Assembly (NCBI GenBank): GCA_003427395.1
Contig: BFEA01000089.1
Location: 1,319,564 to 1,356,633 of the forward strand
DNA from: Chara braunii
Taxonomy: Eukaryota > Streptophyta > Charophyceae > Charales > Characeae
Direction: 5' to 3'
DNA: 37,070 nucleotides
Part shown: positions 1 through 10,229 of the stretch, one piece after another
How the letters are laid out: every line of letters begins with the position of its first letter
How positions within the stretch are numbered: the stretch's first letter is position 1
The notes under the pieces: generated by a model
Database searches by the model: none
What the model was told of the DNA's origin: nothing
What the model saw: the letters and a program-made list of their open reading frames with translations, nothing else
Position numbers and translations under genes: made by a program

Positions 1-45
1 AACATTGTCACGAGGCCGGGGTCCTCACAATTCAACCCGGAGTTA
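1..45 (-). mobile_element. LINE 3'-tail fragment (family A/C), cut by window edge
   Basis: The segment CGAGGCCGGGGTCCTCACAA near the window start also occurs inside the LINE-A 3' tail at about 847-866. A close version lies, in the opposite orientation, in the LINE-C tail near 7405-7425. It is therefore the end of another minus-strand copy. Its poly(A) side lies outside the window. Confidence 0.6.
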
Positions 46-130
46 TCCCGGCAGCATCAGCCGGCTTAGCTTCTGAGGTTAACCAGTTCCCACAGAGCTC
101 ACAGGTACTTCTAGTCATCTACTACGAAGA

Positions 131-783
131 AGAATAAGCTGTTGGGTTACCCTCCCATCCTCACTGTCCAATCACACTGTAAAGAGCCTTTGTTGCCTAG
201 ACGGGTTTCCCACCACGCACCCAATGGATACGACTCTAGTTTGCTCTTCACCAGGTCTCTCATTTTGTCCAACCATTGGTATTCCCACTGCTTATTCATG
301 CTAACTAGTACTATGAAATAACTCCAATCGACTAGTGCTCCCACCACTAACGATGGCACTCACACTGCCCCCGTAGTGCCGCTGTCGAAGTCAAAATGTC
401 ACATGACAGTTCCTATTCTTACTAAGTGGAAGACCTACGTTACGTTTCCCAAAACTTTAACAACCCCCCCACTAAAGAATAAGCTGTAGGGATACCCTCA
501 CATCATCACTGTCCAAAACACTGTAAAGAGCCTTTGTTGCCAAGACGGGTTTCCCACCACGCACCCAATGGATACAACTCTAGTCTGCTCTTCACCGGGT
601 CTCACATATCATCCAACCATTGGTGTTCCCACTGCTCCGTTTTGCTGACTACTATGATAGTACTGACTCCAATCGACTAGCGCTCCCACCACTAACGATG
701 ACACTCACACTGCCCCCGTAGTGCCGCTATCGGAGTCAAAATGTCACGTGACAATTCCTAATATTCTTACTAAGTGGAAAACC
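131..783. repeat. 345-bp tandem duplication, second copy interrupted by LINE-A
   Basis: Copy 1 runs 131-475 and copy 2 476-783. Both begin AGAATAAGCTGT and share long blocks, for example GACGGGTTTCCCACCACGCA, with scattered substitutions and small indels. The poly(T) of the minus-strand LINE-A follows copy 2 directly, so LINE-A probably landed inside the second unit. No protein or RNA gene is recognised; the ORFs here carry no known motif. Confidence 0.85.
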
Positions 784-1051
784 TTTTTTTTTTTTTTTTT
801 TTTTTAAACAGGGCCCAGTGCCCAAGGCTGATATTCAGAAAACAAGAACGAGGCCGGGGTCCTCACAATCTACCCGGATATGTCACTACCTGGGAGCCTT
901 ACCCAGTTTTGCTTTTTACGAGACCCCGAGGGACCCGGGAACCAAAAGTTAAATCCAAAAATAATACCCATACAAAATAAGGAAGATGCCTGCCTCTTCA
1001 GCAATTCAAGCCGCCAGATCTAACATGCCAAACCAAGCAGCTGCCTCCAGA

Positions 1052-1417
1052 TTATGATATTTCTACCAGTGATGTATGAGATGGGGGAAAAGGATCTGCA
1101 AAATCTTTAGGGTCCCTGAGAGAGGCTCCTGGTTGTAGTGAAAACCAGTCCTTGAAACAGAGTTGGAAATCTCTTTTAAAGAGGACTTCCGACTTTTCTC
1201 CTCCTGGCCATGTCACTTCACCCAGATTCCTTTCCCCTGCACCCCCCAGCCAGTCCGCAACAAATTCCTGAATTAAAAGTTGAATATCTTTCTTCCTTTG
1301 TAATTTGTGTAATTTAGAACATAACACATTCCAATGGGCTCTGATTTCTGNTTGTATGAANTGAACAATATATTCANAGATTTCANATCNCTCCAGTGCT
1401 ACATTTTCCCTTTCCAA
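1052..1417 (-). pseudogene. LINE-A ORF2 C-terminal fragment
   Basis: 121 codons ending at a stop near 1052. The end (KDFADPFPPSH) is the counterpart of LINE-C's LADFPDPFPLSN near 7225-7255, which fixes it as the C-terminus of the LINE protein. Five residues are undetermined because of ambiguous bases at 1351-1390. No catalytic residues are expected in this segment. Downstream (lower coordinates) lies the untranslated tail leading to the poly(A) tract. Confidence 0.65.
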
Positions 1418-1537
1418 AACACAACGTTTATACCATAGGACCCAAACGACCGCTTTCCTACCAATTTCGAAAAAATTAGACTGAAAGGCAGTTAGCGTGG
1501 TATCNTGTGGGCACCAATGTCCTACCAGAATAGCTTT

Positions 1538-1780
1538 CTATTCCCAAGGCCAGTCCAACCCAGTGAGCTCCCTCCAAACATAGTCCCATCTCCTCCATAA
1601 TAGAACCGACCCAGGGCACTGCATAAAAATGTGTTCAATAGTTTTCCTACACCTTTTGCTAGGAAAATTCGCTACACATGACTTGCACCAAGGAAGGGCC
1701 AAACCCTTTTGTTCCAAAGAGGAGCGGTCTATGATCCAATCGTTAGTTGGCAGACAACGATGTGCAATTTGCCACTGCAA
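1538..1780 (-). pseudogene. LINE-A zf-RVT zinc-binding domain
   Basis: 80 codons matching the zf-RVT family found at the C-terminus of plant LINE ORF2 proteins: QWQIAHRCLPTNDWI, then LPWCKSC (first Cys pair), then IEHIFMQCP (His and Cys ligands), then LLWRRWDYVW. The same order is present in LINE-C at about 6600-6835 (VHRCLPTNNWI, LPWCKFC, IEHIFLQCP). The domain is thought to bind template RNA or target DNA. A stop follows WPWE at 1538. The remaining C-terminus is in another frame (1417-1052), so a frameshift or deletion lies between. Confidence 0.8.
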
Positions 1781-1876
1781 CGATGAGAATTTGGCTGGGC
1801 GTTGTCTGATTTTATTAAAAAAAATTATTTTTTTAATTGGGTTTATATCTAAATTAAGGTGTCTAACCCATCTTTC

Positions 1877-2614
1877 TCAGAGAATTGAAGAAATGTCTAC
1901 TCTTGGCCTCAGTAGACGATAGGTTGCTTTCACTGTTAGTGATTGTAACGATCTGGGTTGACCTTTCTTAGTAGTTTGCCATATCCACTCCGTAGGATCA
2001 AGCGGAAGTTCCGGAATAGGTATTTCCGGATGAAAGGCTCTCCATCCTTTTATAGAGGATATGAAGAGAACTCTGATTCGATACATATGTGTCAAGGGGA
2101 ACATCTCAACTGGATCCGCAGGGGACTGAATCAAGAAAAAATCTCTATTTGTTTTGCACTTGCTTACCATAGCCCCTTGTGGTGACATATANACCACCTG
2201 TCCTAAGACTTGGTGCNCATTAGTTTNGACNCCTACCACCCAATCCCCTTNCTTAAATCTGGGACCTCTCTTAAGGACTGGTACCCAAGCTAAGGGTATC
2301 GAAAAAATCATCTGATCTAGATTTGTATTGAGATGATGAGCATAACGAAGGAGTGGCCTCAGCTGATCTCCCGTTTTCCAATCTTTCTTTCCTGAGTCCC
2401 ATAAGTCTTTGATGCNTGTAACCCCTTTCTTAANCCATTGACACCANGGAGGGGNAGAACNGTTAAAAATGNACCCATTTAGGTCAGTGATCCATCTATT
2501 ACCAAAAAGTGGTTGACGAAGGATCTCCTCATATCTAGTAGGAAAGGGTCTGTCTGGCAATGGTAGACGCCTCCATATTTTCAACAAGTTTACCCACAGA
2601 TTATGTAAAACCAT
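1877..2614 (-). pseudogene. LINE-A ORF2 fragment: central linker region
   Basis: Continuous minus-strand frame of 245 codons with eleven ambiguous residues. Blocks recognisable in the other copies are the 'LPLPDRPFPTRYEEILRQPLF' stretch (LINE-C has LPPPDKILPQRWEE), DWKTGDQLRPLLRY (LINE-D has DWTIESQLRRSLRYY) and IPLAWVPVLKRGPRF followed by DWVV. This is the poorly characterised region between RT and the zf-RVT domain. It ends at a stop at 1877, and a frameshift separates it from the zf-RVT frame. The ambiguous bases suggest reads from several genomic copies were merged here. Confidence 0.7.
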
Positions 2615-2695
2615 ATCCCTCCTTGCTTCCTCCCTATCTCTCTCTCCTCTTCCCCCTATCTTTGCCCTAGGGATAGTCCAAAAGCGATCTTCAAT

Positions 2696-3190
2696 TCATG
2701 AGAGCGGATGTATATCCTCACTTGAGACTGGAGCAAGTCTACGTATCTGTTCAAGAGCCATAACCTGCCAAGGTATTCCAGTAGGTATGATTAATTTTTT
2801 GACCCACTGTATGGCAAGTGCTTGGTACTGAAGATTTGGATCAAGGATTCCCAAACCTCCCCTAGCTTTAGGTTGAATCAAATATCTCCACGCCACTCTG
2901 GGGATTACCTTATCCTGCTTATGATTACCCCTCCATAAAAAAGATGTGACCTGTCTCTGCAGGGTTTTAGTGCGTACATTACTTATAGACCACAGAGCAG
3001 ACTTATACCATATAGAAGCCAAAATAACATTATTAATGAAGAGAGCTCTCCCAAATATAGAGGTGTGCTTGCTCTTCCATTGTTGCATTTTATCAATCGT
3101 CCGTCTACTTGGAATATAGTCTTCAAGCGTATACGAGTTCAGGGTCTCTTCTTGTGGATCACTATTGCGGATGGACAGGGTTTTGGGGTT
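2696..3190 (-). pseudogene. LINE-A ORF2 fragment: linker after reverse transcriptase
   Basis: The reading frame from 3088 to 2696 carries the post-RT signature of plant LINE ORF2 proteins: W-K-S-K near the start, GRALFINN, an FLWRGN block and an IQPKARGGLGI block. The same blocks recur in LINE-C (5396-5701) and partly in LINE-D. The frame stays open upstream past its first ATG into the inverted-repeat arm, where it reads on through NSYTLEDYIPSRRTIDKMQQW-like sequence. A TGA in the arm (about 3220) is one of several disablements. The segment normally helps the ORF2 protein reverse-transcribe LINE RNA at the chromosomal target. This copy cannot encode a working protein. Confidence 0.75.
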
Positions 3191-3621
3191 GCTCCAAGCT
3201 TTTGGGAAGGAGGTGAAGACTCATGCGAAGTCTTATTTAGGAGATCCGCATGGTACTGTTTCCTGGGTCAGTACTCTCCACTCCCCTGGTTTCCAAGATA
3301 AGTCCTCGTTTAAACCAGCAGTACTTGGCCCAGCTATCGGCCGCGGAAAAAAATAGAGTAGTTTCTCTATTTTTTTCCGCGGCCGATAGCTGGGCCAAGT
3401 ACTGCTGGTTTAAACGAGGATTTATCTTGGAAACCAGGGGAGTGGGGAGTACTGACCCAGGAAAAAGTACCACGCGGATCTCCTAAATAAGACTTCGCAG
3501 GAGTCTTCACTTCCTTCCCAAAAGCTTGGAGCAACCCCAAAACCCTGTCCATCTGCAATAGTGATCAACAAGAAGAGACCCTGAACTCGTATACGCTCGA
3601 AGACTATATTTCAAGTAGACG
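3102..3621. repeat. 257-bp inverted repeat with 6-nt spacer
   Basis: The left arm 3102-3358 and right arm 3365-3621 are reverse complements with roughly a dozen mismatches by eye, separated by TAGTTT (3359-3364). The arm consists of LINE-A coding sequence, contiguous in frame with LINE-A on the left. On the right it stops abruptly at 3621, where unrelated LINE-B sequence begins. Sequence divergence between arms argues against a fresh assembly or library artefact. A transcript through it would form a ~257-bp hairpin. Confidence 0.9.
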
Positions 3622-4806
3622 CAGCAATTCAAGATCTAGAATTCGACCCAGATGAATGGGCTTGGACCTCAGATAGTAACAGCATCTGCAAGACCCTCAG
3701 ACACATAATTCAGTACACAGTCAAAATGGGGTACAGGTTGCTACTGAAAACAAAGGACCCGGAGCCTGTAATCAAAGAAAGATGGACCAAATTGCGAGAA
3801 CAAAGCATGAAACCAATCTTCGAGTTACCCTGGTGGAAATACAAATCAATATGCCTAGTTAAAATCATAAGCCTTCAATGGTTGATTGCATATAATGCCC
3901 TCCCAATGAGCTCTTGGCTACACGCACGCAGAAAGAGTAGAGATCCAAATAGTTCAGAACAATGTTCAGTCTGCTCAAGATAACGAACAAGAGGATCTAA
4001 TACATTGTCTGATAACCTGCAAATTTGCTACTGACGTATGTGCGAGAGCCTCAATACCCTGGGACCACCTCTTCCCCTCCTCCCTTCCCGAACACCCGAT
4101 CCAATTACTCCTATGGAATAACATCCCTACTCAATTTAACAAATCTGAAAGCAACTGGTTTGTGATAATTAGAAAGGTGACACTTTGGGTCATTTGGAAG
4201 GAGAGGTGCGGCAAAACAATCGACAAGTCCAGCAACCCGAGTAAACAAATACGGACAACAACGCGACTTTTGATGGAGACTGAGTTCCGATGCCAACGAA
4301 AGAAAGTCGGACTCCAGATCTAGCAGGCCTGGAGAAGCAGCAAGAGCTGGTATCAAAGTTTAGAAAAATTTGGTTGGCCTACAGAAAGATAGACGAAATT
4401 CATGGATTACAAATCAAATGGCAAGACTGACATAATCCGGTTGCTGCCTAGGAGACAAGGAATTCACACCGGAATGAACATCAAGACTTCAAAGCCACAT
4501 GAAATGTTCCAGGGTTATGTCAGTTCTAATCTCTGTTTTCCTGTCAGCATTTTATTTTTGTTTTACTGACAGATTCCGACAGAGGGATCTGAGAGGCGAC
4601 TCAGGGAAAGGCAAGCTGACAGTCAATCCTCCAATTCAATGGATTAATCAATGCTCATCGGAAGGGGTCATGTGTGTGTGCAATGATGTAGTTCTGCTAT
4701 TTTGACTTGCCGGGGGAATAGGAACCGGACTGACGCTCCCCGGAATGGAGATGGCGCCAGGGTCATAAGGGCCTGTTTAAAATTGAAAAAAAAAGGAAAA
4801 AGATAA
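3622..4806 (+). mobile_element. LINE-B: 5'-truncated non-LTR retrotransposon
   Basis: Plus-strand LINE of a family distinct from A/C. Coding similarity begins right after the inverted repeat. The 3' UTR holds GGAACCGGACTGACGCTCC (4726-4744) and ends in an A-rich tail at about 4782-4806. A second copy lies on the minus strand at about 32756-33545 with the same order of coding end, UTR blocks (GACAGTCAATCCTCCA) and tail, which defines the family from this window alone. RT and endonuclease are missing. Confidence 0.8.
3637..4323 (+). pseudogene. LINE-B ORF2 C-terminus with zf-RVT domain
   Basis: The frame opens before the ATG at 3726, with LEFDPDEWAWTSD at about 3640-3680. It passes KERWTKLREQ, KIISLQWLIAYNALPMSSWL, a first Cys pair CSVC (about 3964-3975) and, after one in-frame TAA at 3981, IHCLITC (His/Cys ligands). 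It continues through LPEHPIQLLLWNNIP and IRKVTLWVIWKERC to a stop near 4321. This is the zf-RVT arrangement, divergent from LINE-A. The single internal stop and missing RT make it a pseudogene. The minus-strand relative at 33305-33545 keeps the part from LPEHPIQLLLW onward. Confidence 0.7.
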
Positions 4807-4968
4807 AATGGTTCAGTGTTCAGTTTGCCCATGCAGGCTACCAACTTTGCCCTTTTTTTTTTAGGGAGGGGGGGGGGGGGGGAAATGCAATTTTCGTTGA
4901 GCTACCTGCCCTGCTCGAGGCGCGGAAGCTAGTTCAACAGTGTGGGCCGTGAAAGAGGCCATCCACTT
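4807..4968. other. Spacer with G homopolymer
   Basis: Short stretch between LINE-B and LINE-C containing a T8-9 run and a G15 run (about 4868-4882). No gene seen. Confidence 0.6.
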
Positions 4969-4989
4969 CATAAAAATTGGAGATCGTGC

Positions 4990-5701
4990 AGGTGTGATGA
5001 TCTCTCATTAATGGTAGAGGCTTCTCAAACTAATTTGGATGGAATTAAAAAAATAATGGATAAATTTTGCCTTTTGTCTGATATGAGAGTAAATTGGGGA
5101 AATAAGACTCTGGGATGATGGATAGACTACGAAGGAGTGAGACCCCCGGAACAACCCCAAATAAGGTGGCTTCCATTAGAATCTCCTATCAGAGTTATAG
5201 GAATCTCCTATCAGAGTTATAGGAATCTCCTTATCAGCAAATGGAAAACCAGTGTCTAATAATGAAAATCTTATGAATCAGACCAAAGCAAAATTTGAGC
5301 TATGTAAGGATAGACATGCATCAATTATTGGAAGAACACTCGTTATCAATAATGTGGTTCTTATTTCTATATGATATAAATCTGCAATTTGGGCAATGGA
5401 TAAACATACTCTTAAAATCTTTCAAAGACAGCTAGCTACCTTTCTGTGGAGGGGAAATCATGAACTACCTAAGACTATTAGTAGAGTGGCATGGCTATCA
5501 GTGATTCAACCCAAATCAAAAGGAGGGTTAGAAATAATCGATCCATCTACTCAAGCTATGGCCTTATCCATACAATGTTTCAAACGACTTTTGTTTGACC
5601 CCCAGGTGCCATGGAACAGCTTAGCAAGTGGGCAGATCATGAGATTGACATCCATAACTCCAGAAACGGTGGATCCACTAATGTGGTTAGAAAACCGTTA
5701 A
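4990..5701 (+). pseudogene. LINE-C ORF2 fragment: end of RT (DD motif) and linker
   Basis: Near 4993 the frame reads CDDLSLMVEASQ and then NLDGIKKIMDKF and RVNW. This is the RT active-site block (normally YADD, here C in place of the residue before DD) followed by the conserved thumb helix. After several stops the linker frame 5396-5701 has FLWRGNHELPKTISRVAW and IQPKSKGGLEI, homologous to LINE-A 2696-3088. The RT normally copies LINE RNA by target-primed reverse transcription. The copy is disabled by stops (for example TGA near 5117 and TAA after LENR at 5699). Confidence 0.7.
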
Positions 5702-5971
5702 TGGTCCCTCCCAAGAAAGTCTTAAAAAAAAACACTACATCCTTATGAATCAGACAGACAAGCGGCAAAAAGAGACCTCAAAAATTATTCCTTATGGATA
5801 GAAATAATTAAATCATGGAGAAAATTACCACCTCCTGACAAAATTCTCCCTCAAAGATGGGAAGAAGTGTGTCAACAACCCCTCTTTAATAAATTTTTTT
5901 TAAGAGATTCTCAAGGATGTGTCTAACATTGTGAGGATTCTCCCTGGAGAGGATGGGTTAAGAATGGAGTA

Positions 5972-6838
5972 ATGAGGATTAAAGAGACTTCGGATAAAGA
6001 AAGAAAAGACTGGATCTCTCTCTCAGACTTACATACTCGTCGTCAATATTGTCATCATCTGAACTGGACCTTGAAACAAATAATTGATATAATTCCTTTG
6101 GATTGGATTCGTATTCTTAGGAACGGACCTAAATTATATGCTTCAGACTGGGTAGCTATAAAGGGTCAGACTGGTGTGGTAGGGAATGTGATTGAATATT
6201 TCAACACTGAGACAATTCTTTTAGAAATTTCTGAGATAGGAATAGATGGGTTTGTGTTAGCCTCTCAAAAGAAAAATACAAGATGGATGCAAGAGACCCA
6301 AGTATTCAAAATCAGGGTCTTACATGTCAAAGAGAAATGAATACCTTTCAAACCAGAGACCCCGATATATTCTCTACCAATTGACCCAATCACATGGAGA
6401 TGGATGAGTCAAATGGGGAAAGGTAGATCCTGCTCTATAGCATTGCACACACTAAAAGTCAAATCAACCTATAGAATGTTGAGACAAAAGGCCAATATTA
6501 AGGAAATAATAGAAGACAGGTGGATGAAGCATCTAAATGTGAATAAAGAGGAATTAAAATCAATCCAATGGTTTAAAAATAATAAATTAAAGCCGGCAAA
6601 AGTGGATTCCTTACAATTGCAGATTGTTCACAGATGCCTCCCTACCAATAATTGGATTATTGGCAGAACCTTTCTAGAACAAAAAGGTTTAGCTCTTCCT
6701 TGGTGCAAATTCTGCAAGTCTGCCTTTCCAAAGAGACTCATTCTAGAAATCATTGAACATATCTTCCTCCAATGCCCAAGAGCGATATGGTTATGGCGTT
6801 GGTGGGATATAATTTGGCATGGAACCCAAAACATATAG
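5972..6838 (+). pseudogene. LINE-C ORF2 linker and zf-RVT domain
   Basis: Two open segments (5972-6340 and 6404-6838) in the same order as LINE-A. First come DWISLSDLHTRRQYCHHLNW and IPLDWIRILRNGPKL followed by DWVA. Then come the zf-RVT residues VHRCLPTNNWI, LPWCKFC, IEHIFLQCP and WLWRWWDIIW. A short gap with a stop after HVKEK at 6338 separates them. Zinc ligands are intact. The C-terminal continuation (FPDPFPLSN) is in another frame near 7225-7255. Confidence 0.8.
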
Positions 6839-7685
6839 ATGAATTCGCATTAAATTTATTCATTATTGGTAGAAGGGCAATATTGTGGGCAAAATGGATA
6901 AGACGATGTACTCATGAGATGGAAGGTGCACGAGTGGATGGACCGGAGTTCACAAAAACCATTAAACAACAAATTCAAGCTGATATTTTATCTCGATAGG
7001 AGAAAGTCAAAGAAAAAATACAATATATCACATCCAAGAAGGAGATTTGGCATCACATGCAGTTGTTTAATCGGAGCTGGCTTGGAGGGGATCAGGGAGG
7101 GAGAATGTGGCAGGCGAAGTGGGAAGGAGGACAAGTAAAAGACCAGGAGGAATTTCAAAGGGACTATGGCCTGTCTTTTAACAAGTGGATTGAAGTCAAC
7201 TCTACAATCCCATTACGATCTCTAGCAGATTTCCCAGATCCTTTTCCCTTGTCGAATCTTTGTATGGTTCCCAGATGATGGTATGGGTATGAATGAGACA
7301 TGCAGGTATCGGAGGATATATATGCTAGGATGAGATGACTTTTTGGCGCCCTATTAAGGGTGAAGAGGCATGATACAGGCTCTAGTGGACTTCTCCGGGT
7401 AGACTGTGAGGACCTCGGCCTCAATATTCTCAAAATTAACGTCAGCCTTGGGCACTGGCCCCTTTTTTTTGTTAAAAAAAAAAGGAGCGTAGCGTACGAA
7501 AGTATGTGGACCAACTATCCCCTTCGTACTTACACTACGAACTATTCAGAATTTCAGACGGCTATGATTTATGCATTGTGCTGCCCTTGCCAATTCTAGT
7601 GGCAGTTGTATTTATCATTGTCTCACACAGATGCCTGAGGCAAAGCAGTGTAAGGAAATAGGCAATGCGACATCAATAAACCAAG

Positions 7686-7775
7686 TTGCGACATCTCACA
7701 GAAAACCAGATATCATTGCGACATCTCACAGAAAACCAGATATTATTGCGACATCTCAAAGAAAACCAGATATCA
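7686..7775. repeat. 30-bp tandem repeat, three units
   Basis: Units 7686-7715, 7716-7745 and 7746-7775 each start TTGCGACATCTCA and are almost identical (three single-base differences in all). Because 30 is divisible by 3, the plus-strand frame repeats a ten-residue unit (ATSHRKPDII). No convincing gene surrounds it. Confidence 0.9.
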
Positions 7776-7829
7776 TTGAGCCGAACGGTGCTGCTCCCCA
7801 TCAATAGATTGGAGCAGCCAGGCGGCCTT

Positions 7830-7861
7830 CTAGGAGGGGGTGCTCATATCACCCCTCCTAG
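7830..7861. repeat. Strong hairpin, 11-bp stem
   Basis: CTAGGAGGGG(G)T and ACCCCTCCTAG are complementary apart from one bulged G and enclose an 8-9 nt loop. There is no downstream U-run to make it a bacterial terminator, which fits the eukaryotic context. Confidence 0.7.
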
Positions 7862-9542
7862 CGTGGCAGTGTGGTTTTCAAAAAAAAAAATAAAGTATAA
7901 TGAAATCCCTTCCAACACCTCCAATCACCAATGCAACAACAATGTAACCCCCCCTAAGGCGTCCTGAGCACCGATACTACTTCCCCAGGCTCCTATCTAT
8001 CTAGCCTACTTATGTCAGCAACAGGTCCACGTGTCATTAGCCCAATGGCGCTTGAAGATTCTGATTGAACAGCCTGCCTTCTTCAACAGGAGGTATGTGC
8101 CTCGTTCAGAATGCCTCTCTCCCTTGTCCCATTCGCTGTTCCACCAAGGACCTCCACTTTTTCATCACTCCGCTATGGAGCAAGCAGCCTGGCTATGGCT
8201 ATTTCTCTCCTTCTTCCACCTCACTGCCACCATGCAGTTTCCTCCTCGGGCTCATGCGCTAAGCAGCTGCTCGTGCAGTGATGCTGCATTGCTAGAATGC
8301 CTGACTGTATGATGCAAGGCGCCCTCCAGTCTTTGTGCTGGCTGGAGAGGCGGAGGAGTCTGTGCCCTGTCCCAGTTTCCTTCGCTGTGGGCCCTCCCAG
8401 AGTCTGCACAAGGCCCAGCATCTTCAACTAACTTATGGGCTGGGCCTACCGGTTCTTTGAAAATGCTGCACACTTGTTGCAACTAACCGGGGTCCCCATT
8501 CTGCTCACATTTCCTGGCGGACTTGAGGTGTCAAGTCCTCGCATTCCCTCCCCTTTAGGTTCAAAAGCCCTCTGAGAGCCCTTCAATTGACCTGTTGCTT
8601 TCCCCGCTCATAGGTTGATACAACTTGTGGTGCCGTCTTCACCAGTTACTCTCTCGTGAACTGTCGATCCTCTGCAGGATCCAGGTGATGTCTGAAGGCC
8701 ACCCGGTATTGCATCCATGGTTCTGGAGGTCTTCCTCTGCCTGTTTGCTTGGAAACTGGCACGACCCTGTGCTCGACAGTCTGATCGATGTCCTTGTAGC
8801 CACCCGTGGTAGGGGGCAGCATTGATCGCTTGGAGGGAAACTTATCAGACCCTGAGAAAGGAAGGAGTTTGGAGGGAAGACAAGGTATGTGCGTAAGTGA
8901 GGTGCATACACCCGCCATGTTTAAGCCTGGAAAGCGCTGGTGACAACGACGAGGTAGCTGTCTGTAAGAAGAAAGTTTTTGGGGAGCACAATTCTTTTTG
9001 TTTGTGGTTTTGTGATTAGAGCAAACCCTGATTGATGTTCATAGAGTTGGGTGGACTTTTCTTGTCGTCTTTCCCTTCTCCTCGACCAGACTTGTTCTGG
9101 AACTGATCTAGTGCCAACCTGGAATTTCAGCCCGACCTTTCCTAAAATCCTTGGCACACCGCCTTTCTTGCACTTTCCTGAGCCTACAACCTACTCCTAC
9201 CGGGAGCAGCATTGAGTATGAGGTTCCCTGCCCATCATATCCTTTGCAGGTTGTATCCTTTTGTCAATCCTTACACTCAAACCTCCCAGATTCCGGCAGA
9301 TTTGTCCCAGAAAGTCTTACAGGCCAGTCCGTACTTGGCTAGTTTTTTCAGTTTAGCTGAATTGCTTTTCGGTTTCGGGGAAGGAATATACTATTGGGGC
9401 CCAGCCTCACAAGGGATTTCCGGGATTTTTGGCCGCAGTTCAGTCTAGGTTCACTGGGGAAAGTCTTAGTGTGAGTTTGACCTCTTCTGCCTCACCACAT
9501 ATTACATGATAGGTTATAAACAAGTGAAATCACTGAAATGTT
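7862..9542. other. No recognisable gene
   Basis: About 1.7 kb of mixed-composition DNA. Short ORFs occur on both strands (the longest are about 90 codons, such as 8031-8312 plus and 8639-8918 minus) but show no domain, signal peptide or repeat. No tRNA, SINE head or LINE block was found. Confidence 0.5.
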
Positions 9543-9805
9543 TCAAAATATTTCACCTGGGGTAAGAAGTAGCAAATAACATTTCATTGACAGCTTCTTA
9601 CCTTTCACCATCTTCACTGTCCCGAAGTTGTTGACATAAACTTTCTCACCAATATTTGTGTTAAAGCGTTCAATCTTTCTTGTATTTTCTTGTTGGTCCT
9701 TCGCCGTTTCTAAATATTCCTCCATTCAAGCCTCTTTGATTTTCGTAGGTATAAGATCTTTGATTTCAGATTTTGGCTTATGAACTATGAAGTTATTGGG
9801 CCTCG
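9543..9805 (-). pseudogene. Ty3/gypsy-type integrase C-terminal fragment
   Basis: The minus-strand frame ending at 9543 reads MEEYLETAKDQQENTRKIE, then NIGEKVYVNN, then KMVKGKKLSMKC. This matches the stretch after the integrase core of Ty3/gypsy polyproteins: a helix rich in A/K/Q, then 'vGdkVllst.nl', then 'kgskKLapkwiGPF'. Upstream of the first ATG the frame continues to about 9805 through one TGA. After KLSMKC the expected GPF block is lost (CYLLLL instead). No RT, RNase H or LTR is seen nearby, so this is a remnant. Confidence 0.5.
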
Positions 9806-9906
9806 CTCCACTACTCACCAAATGTGCGAAATGAGAATTCCCCTAGAACGTGGGAAGGTACACTGCCATATCTATTCTCTTTTGTGCATGTAGTGAGTAG
9901 TGGAGC
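9805..9906. repeat. 102-bp unit bounded by perfect 14-bp inverted repeats
   Basis: GCTCCACTACTCAC at 9805-9818 is the exact reverse complement of GTGAGTAGTGGAGC at 9893-9906, with 74 bp between. It is small for a MITE, and no target-site duplication is evident. It abuts the integrase remnant. Confidence 0.6.
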
Positions 9907-10229
9907 AACCTTTCTGCTTTTTCCCAAAAGATCACCTCATCCTCCAAGCCATCATGAGTACCCCTAATCACAAACATAGATGCTTCCGTCCTGCGGATAA
10001 TAGTTTGGTGGACCTGGCCTGGTATGGAAGAGCGTGAACAGTTTCCAGATAGTATAGAAAGCCTTCCTAGAAACTCACTTTTTTCTATCTGCCAGCCCTA
10101 CAAAGGGCTGAAGAGGCGGGGGTTCTGCTTTTCTGATAGGACACTGGCAGTCAATCCCCTTATCTATTCACGGCAATCAATGCTGCAGTGGTTCCTTCTA
10201 CATGGTCTTATGTGATGTACAGACGTACT

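Larger units (their letters stand above)
784..3358 (-). mobile_element. LINE-A: 5'-truncated non-LTR retrotransposon with poly(A) tail
   Basis: Minus-strand copy of a plant-type LINE. Its 3' end is the 22-nt T run at 784-805 (a poly(A) tail on the minus strand), preceded by a tail with the motif CAGCCTTGGGCACTGG shared with LINE-C. Reading the minus strand from 3358 downward gives the post-RT linker, then the zf-RVT domain, then a C-terminal acidic/aromatic segment ending near 1052. Endonuclease and catalytic RT are missing, so this is a truncated, dead copy. About fifteen isolated ambiguous bases (n) occur between 1351 and 2461 and interrupt the translation. The 5' part (3102-3358) is repeated as an inverted arm at 3365-3621. 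Confidence 0.85.
4969..7484 (+). mobile_element. LINE-C: 5'-truncated, AT-rich relative of LINE-A with poly(A)
   Basis: Plus-strand LINE starting within the reverse transcriptase and ending in the A10 run at 7474-7483. The tail carries the CAGCCTTGGGCACTGG motif shared with LINE-A. It is clearly more AT-rich than LINE-A and has many stops and frameshifts, so it is probably an older insertion or a separate subfamily. A duplicated 22-bp unit (AATCTCCTATCAGAGTTATAGG, about 5180-5223) is a local expansion inside it. Confidence 0.85.
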
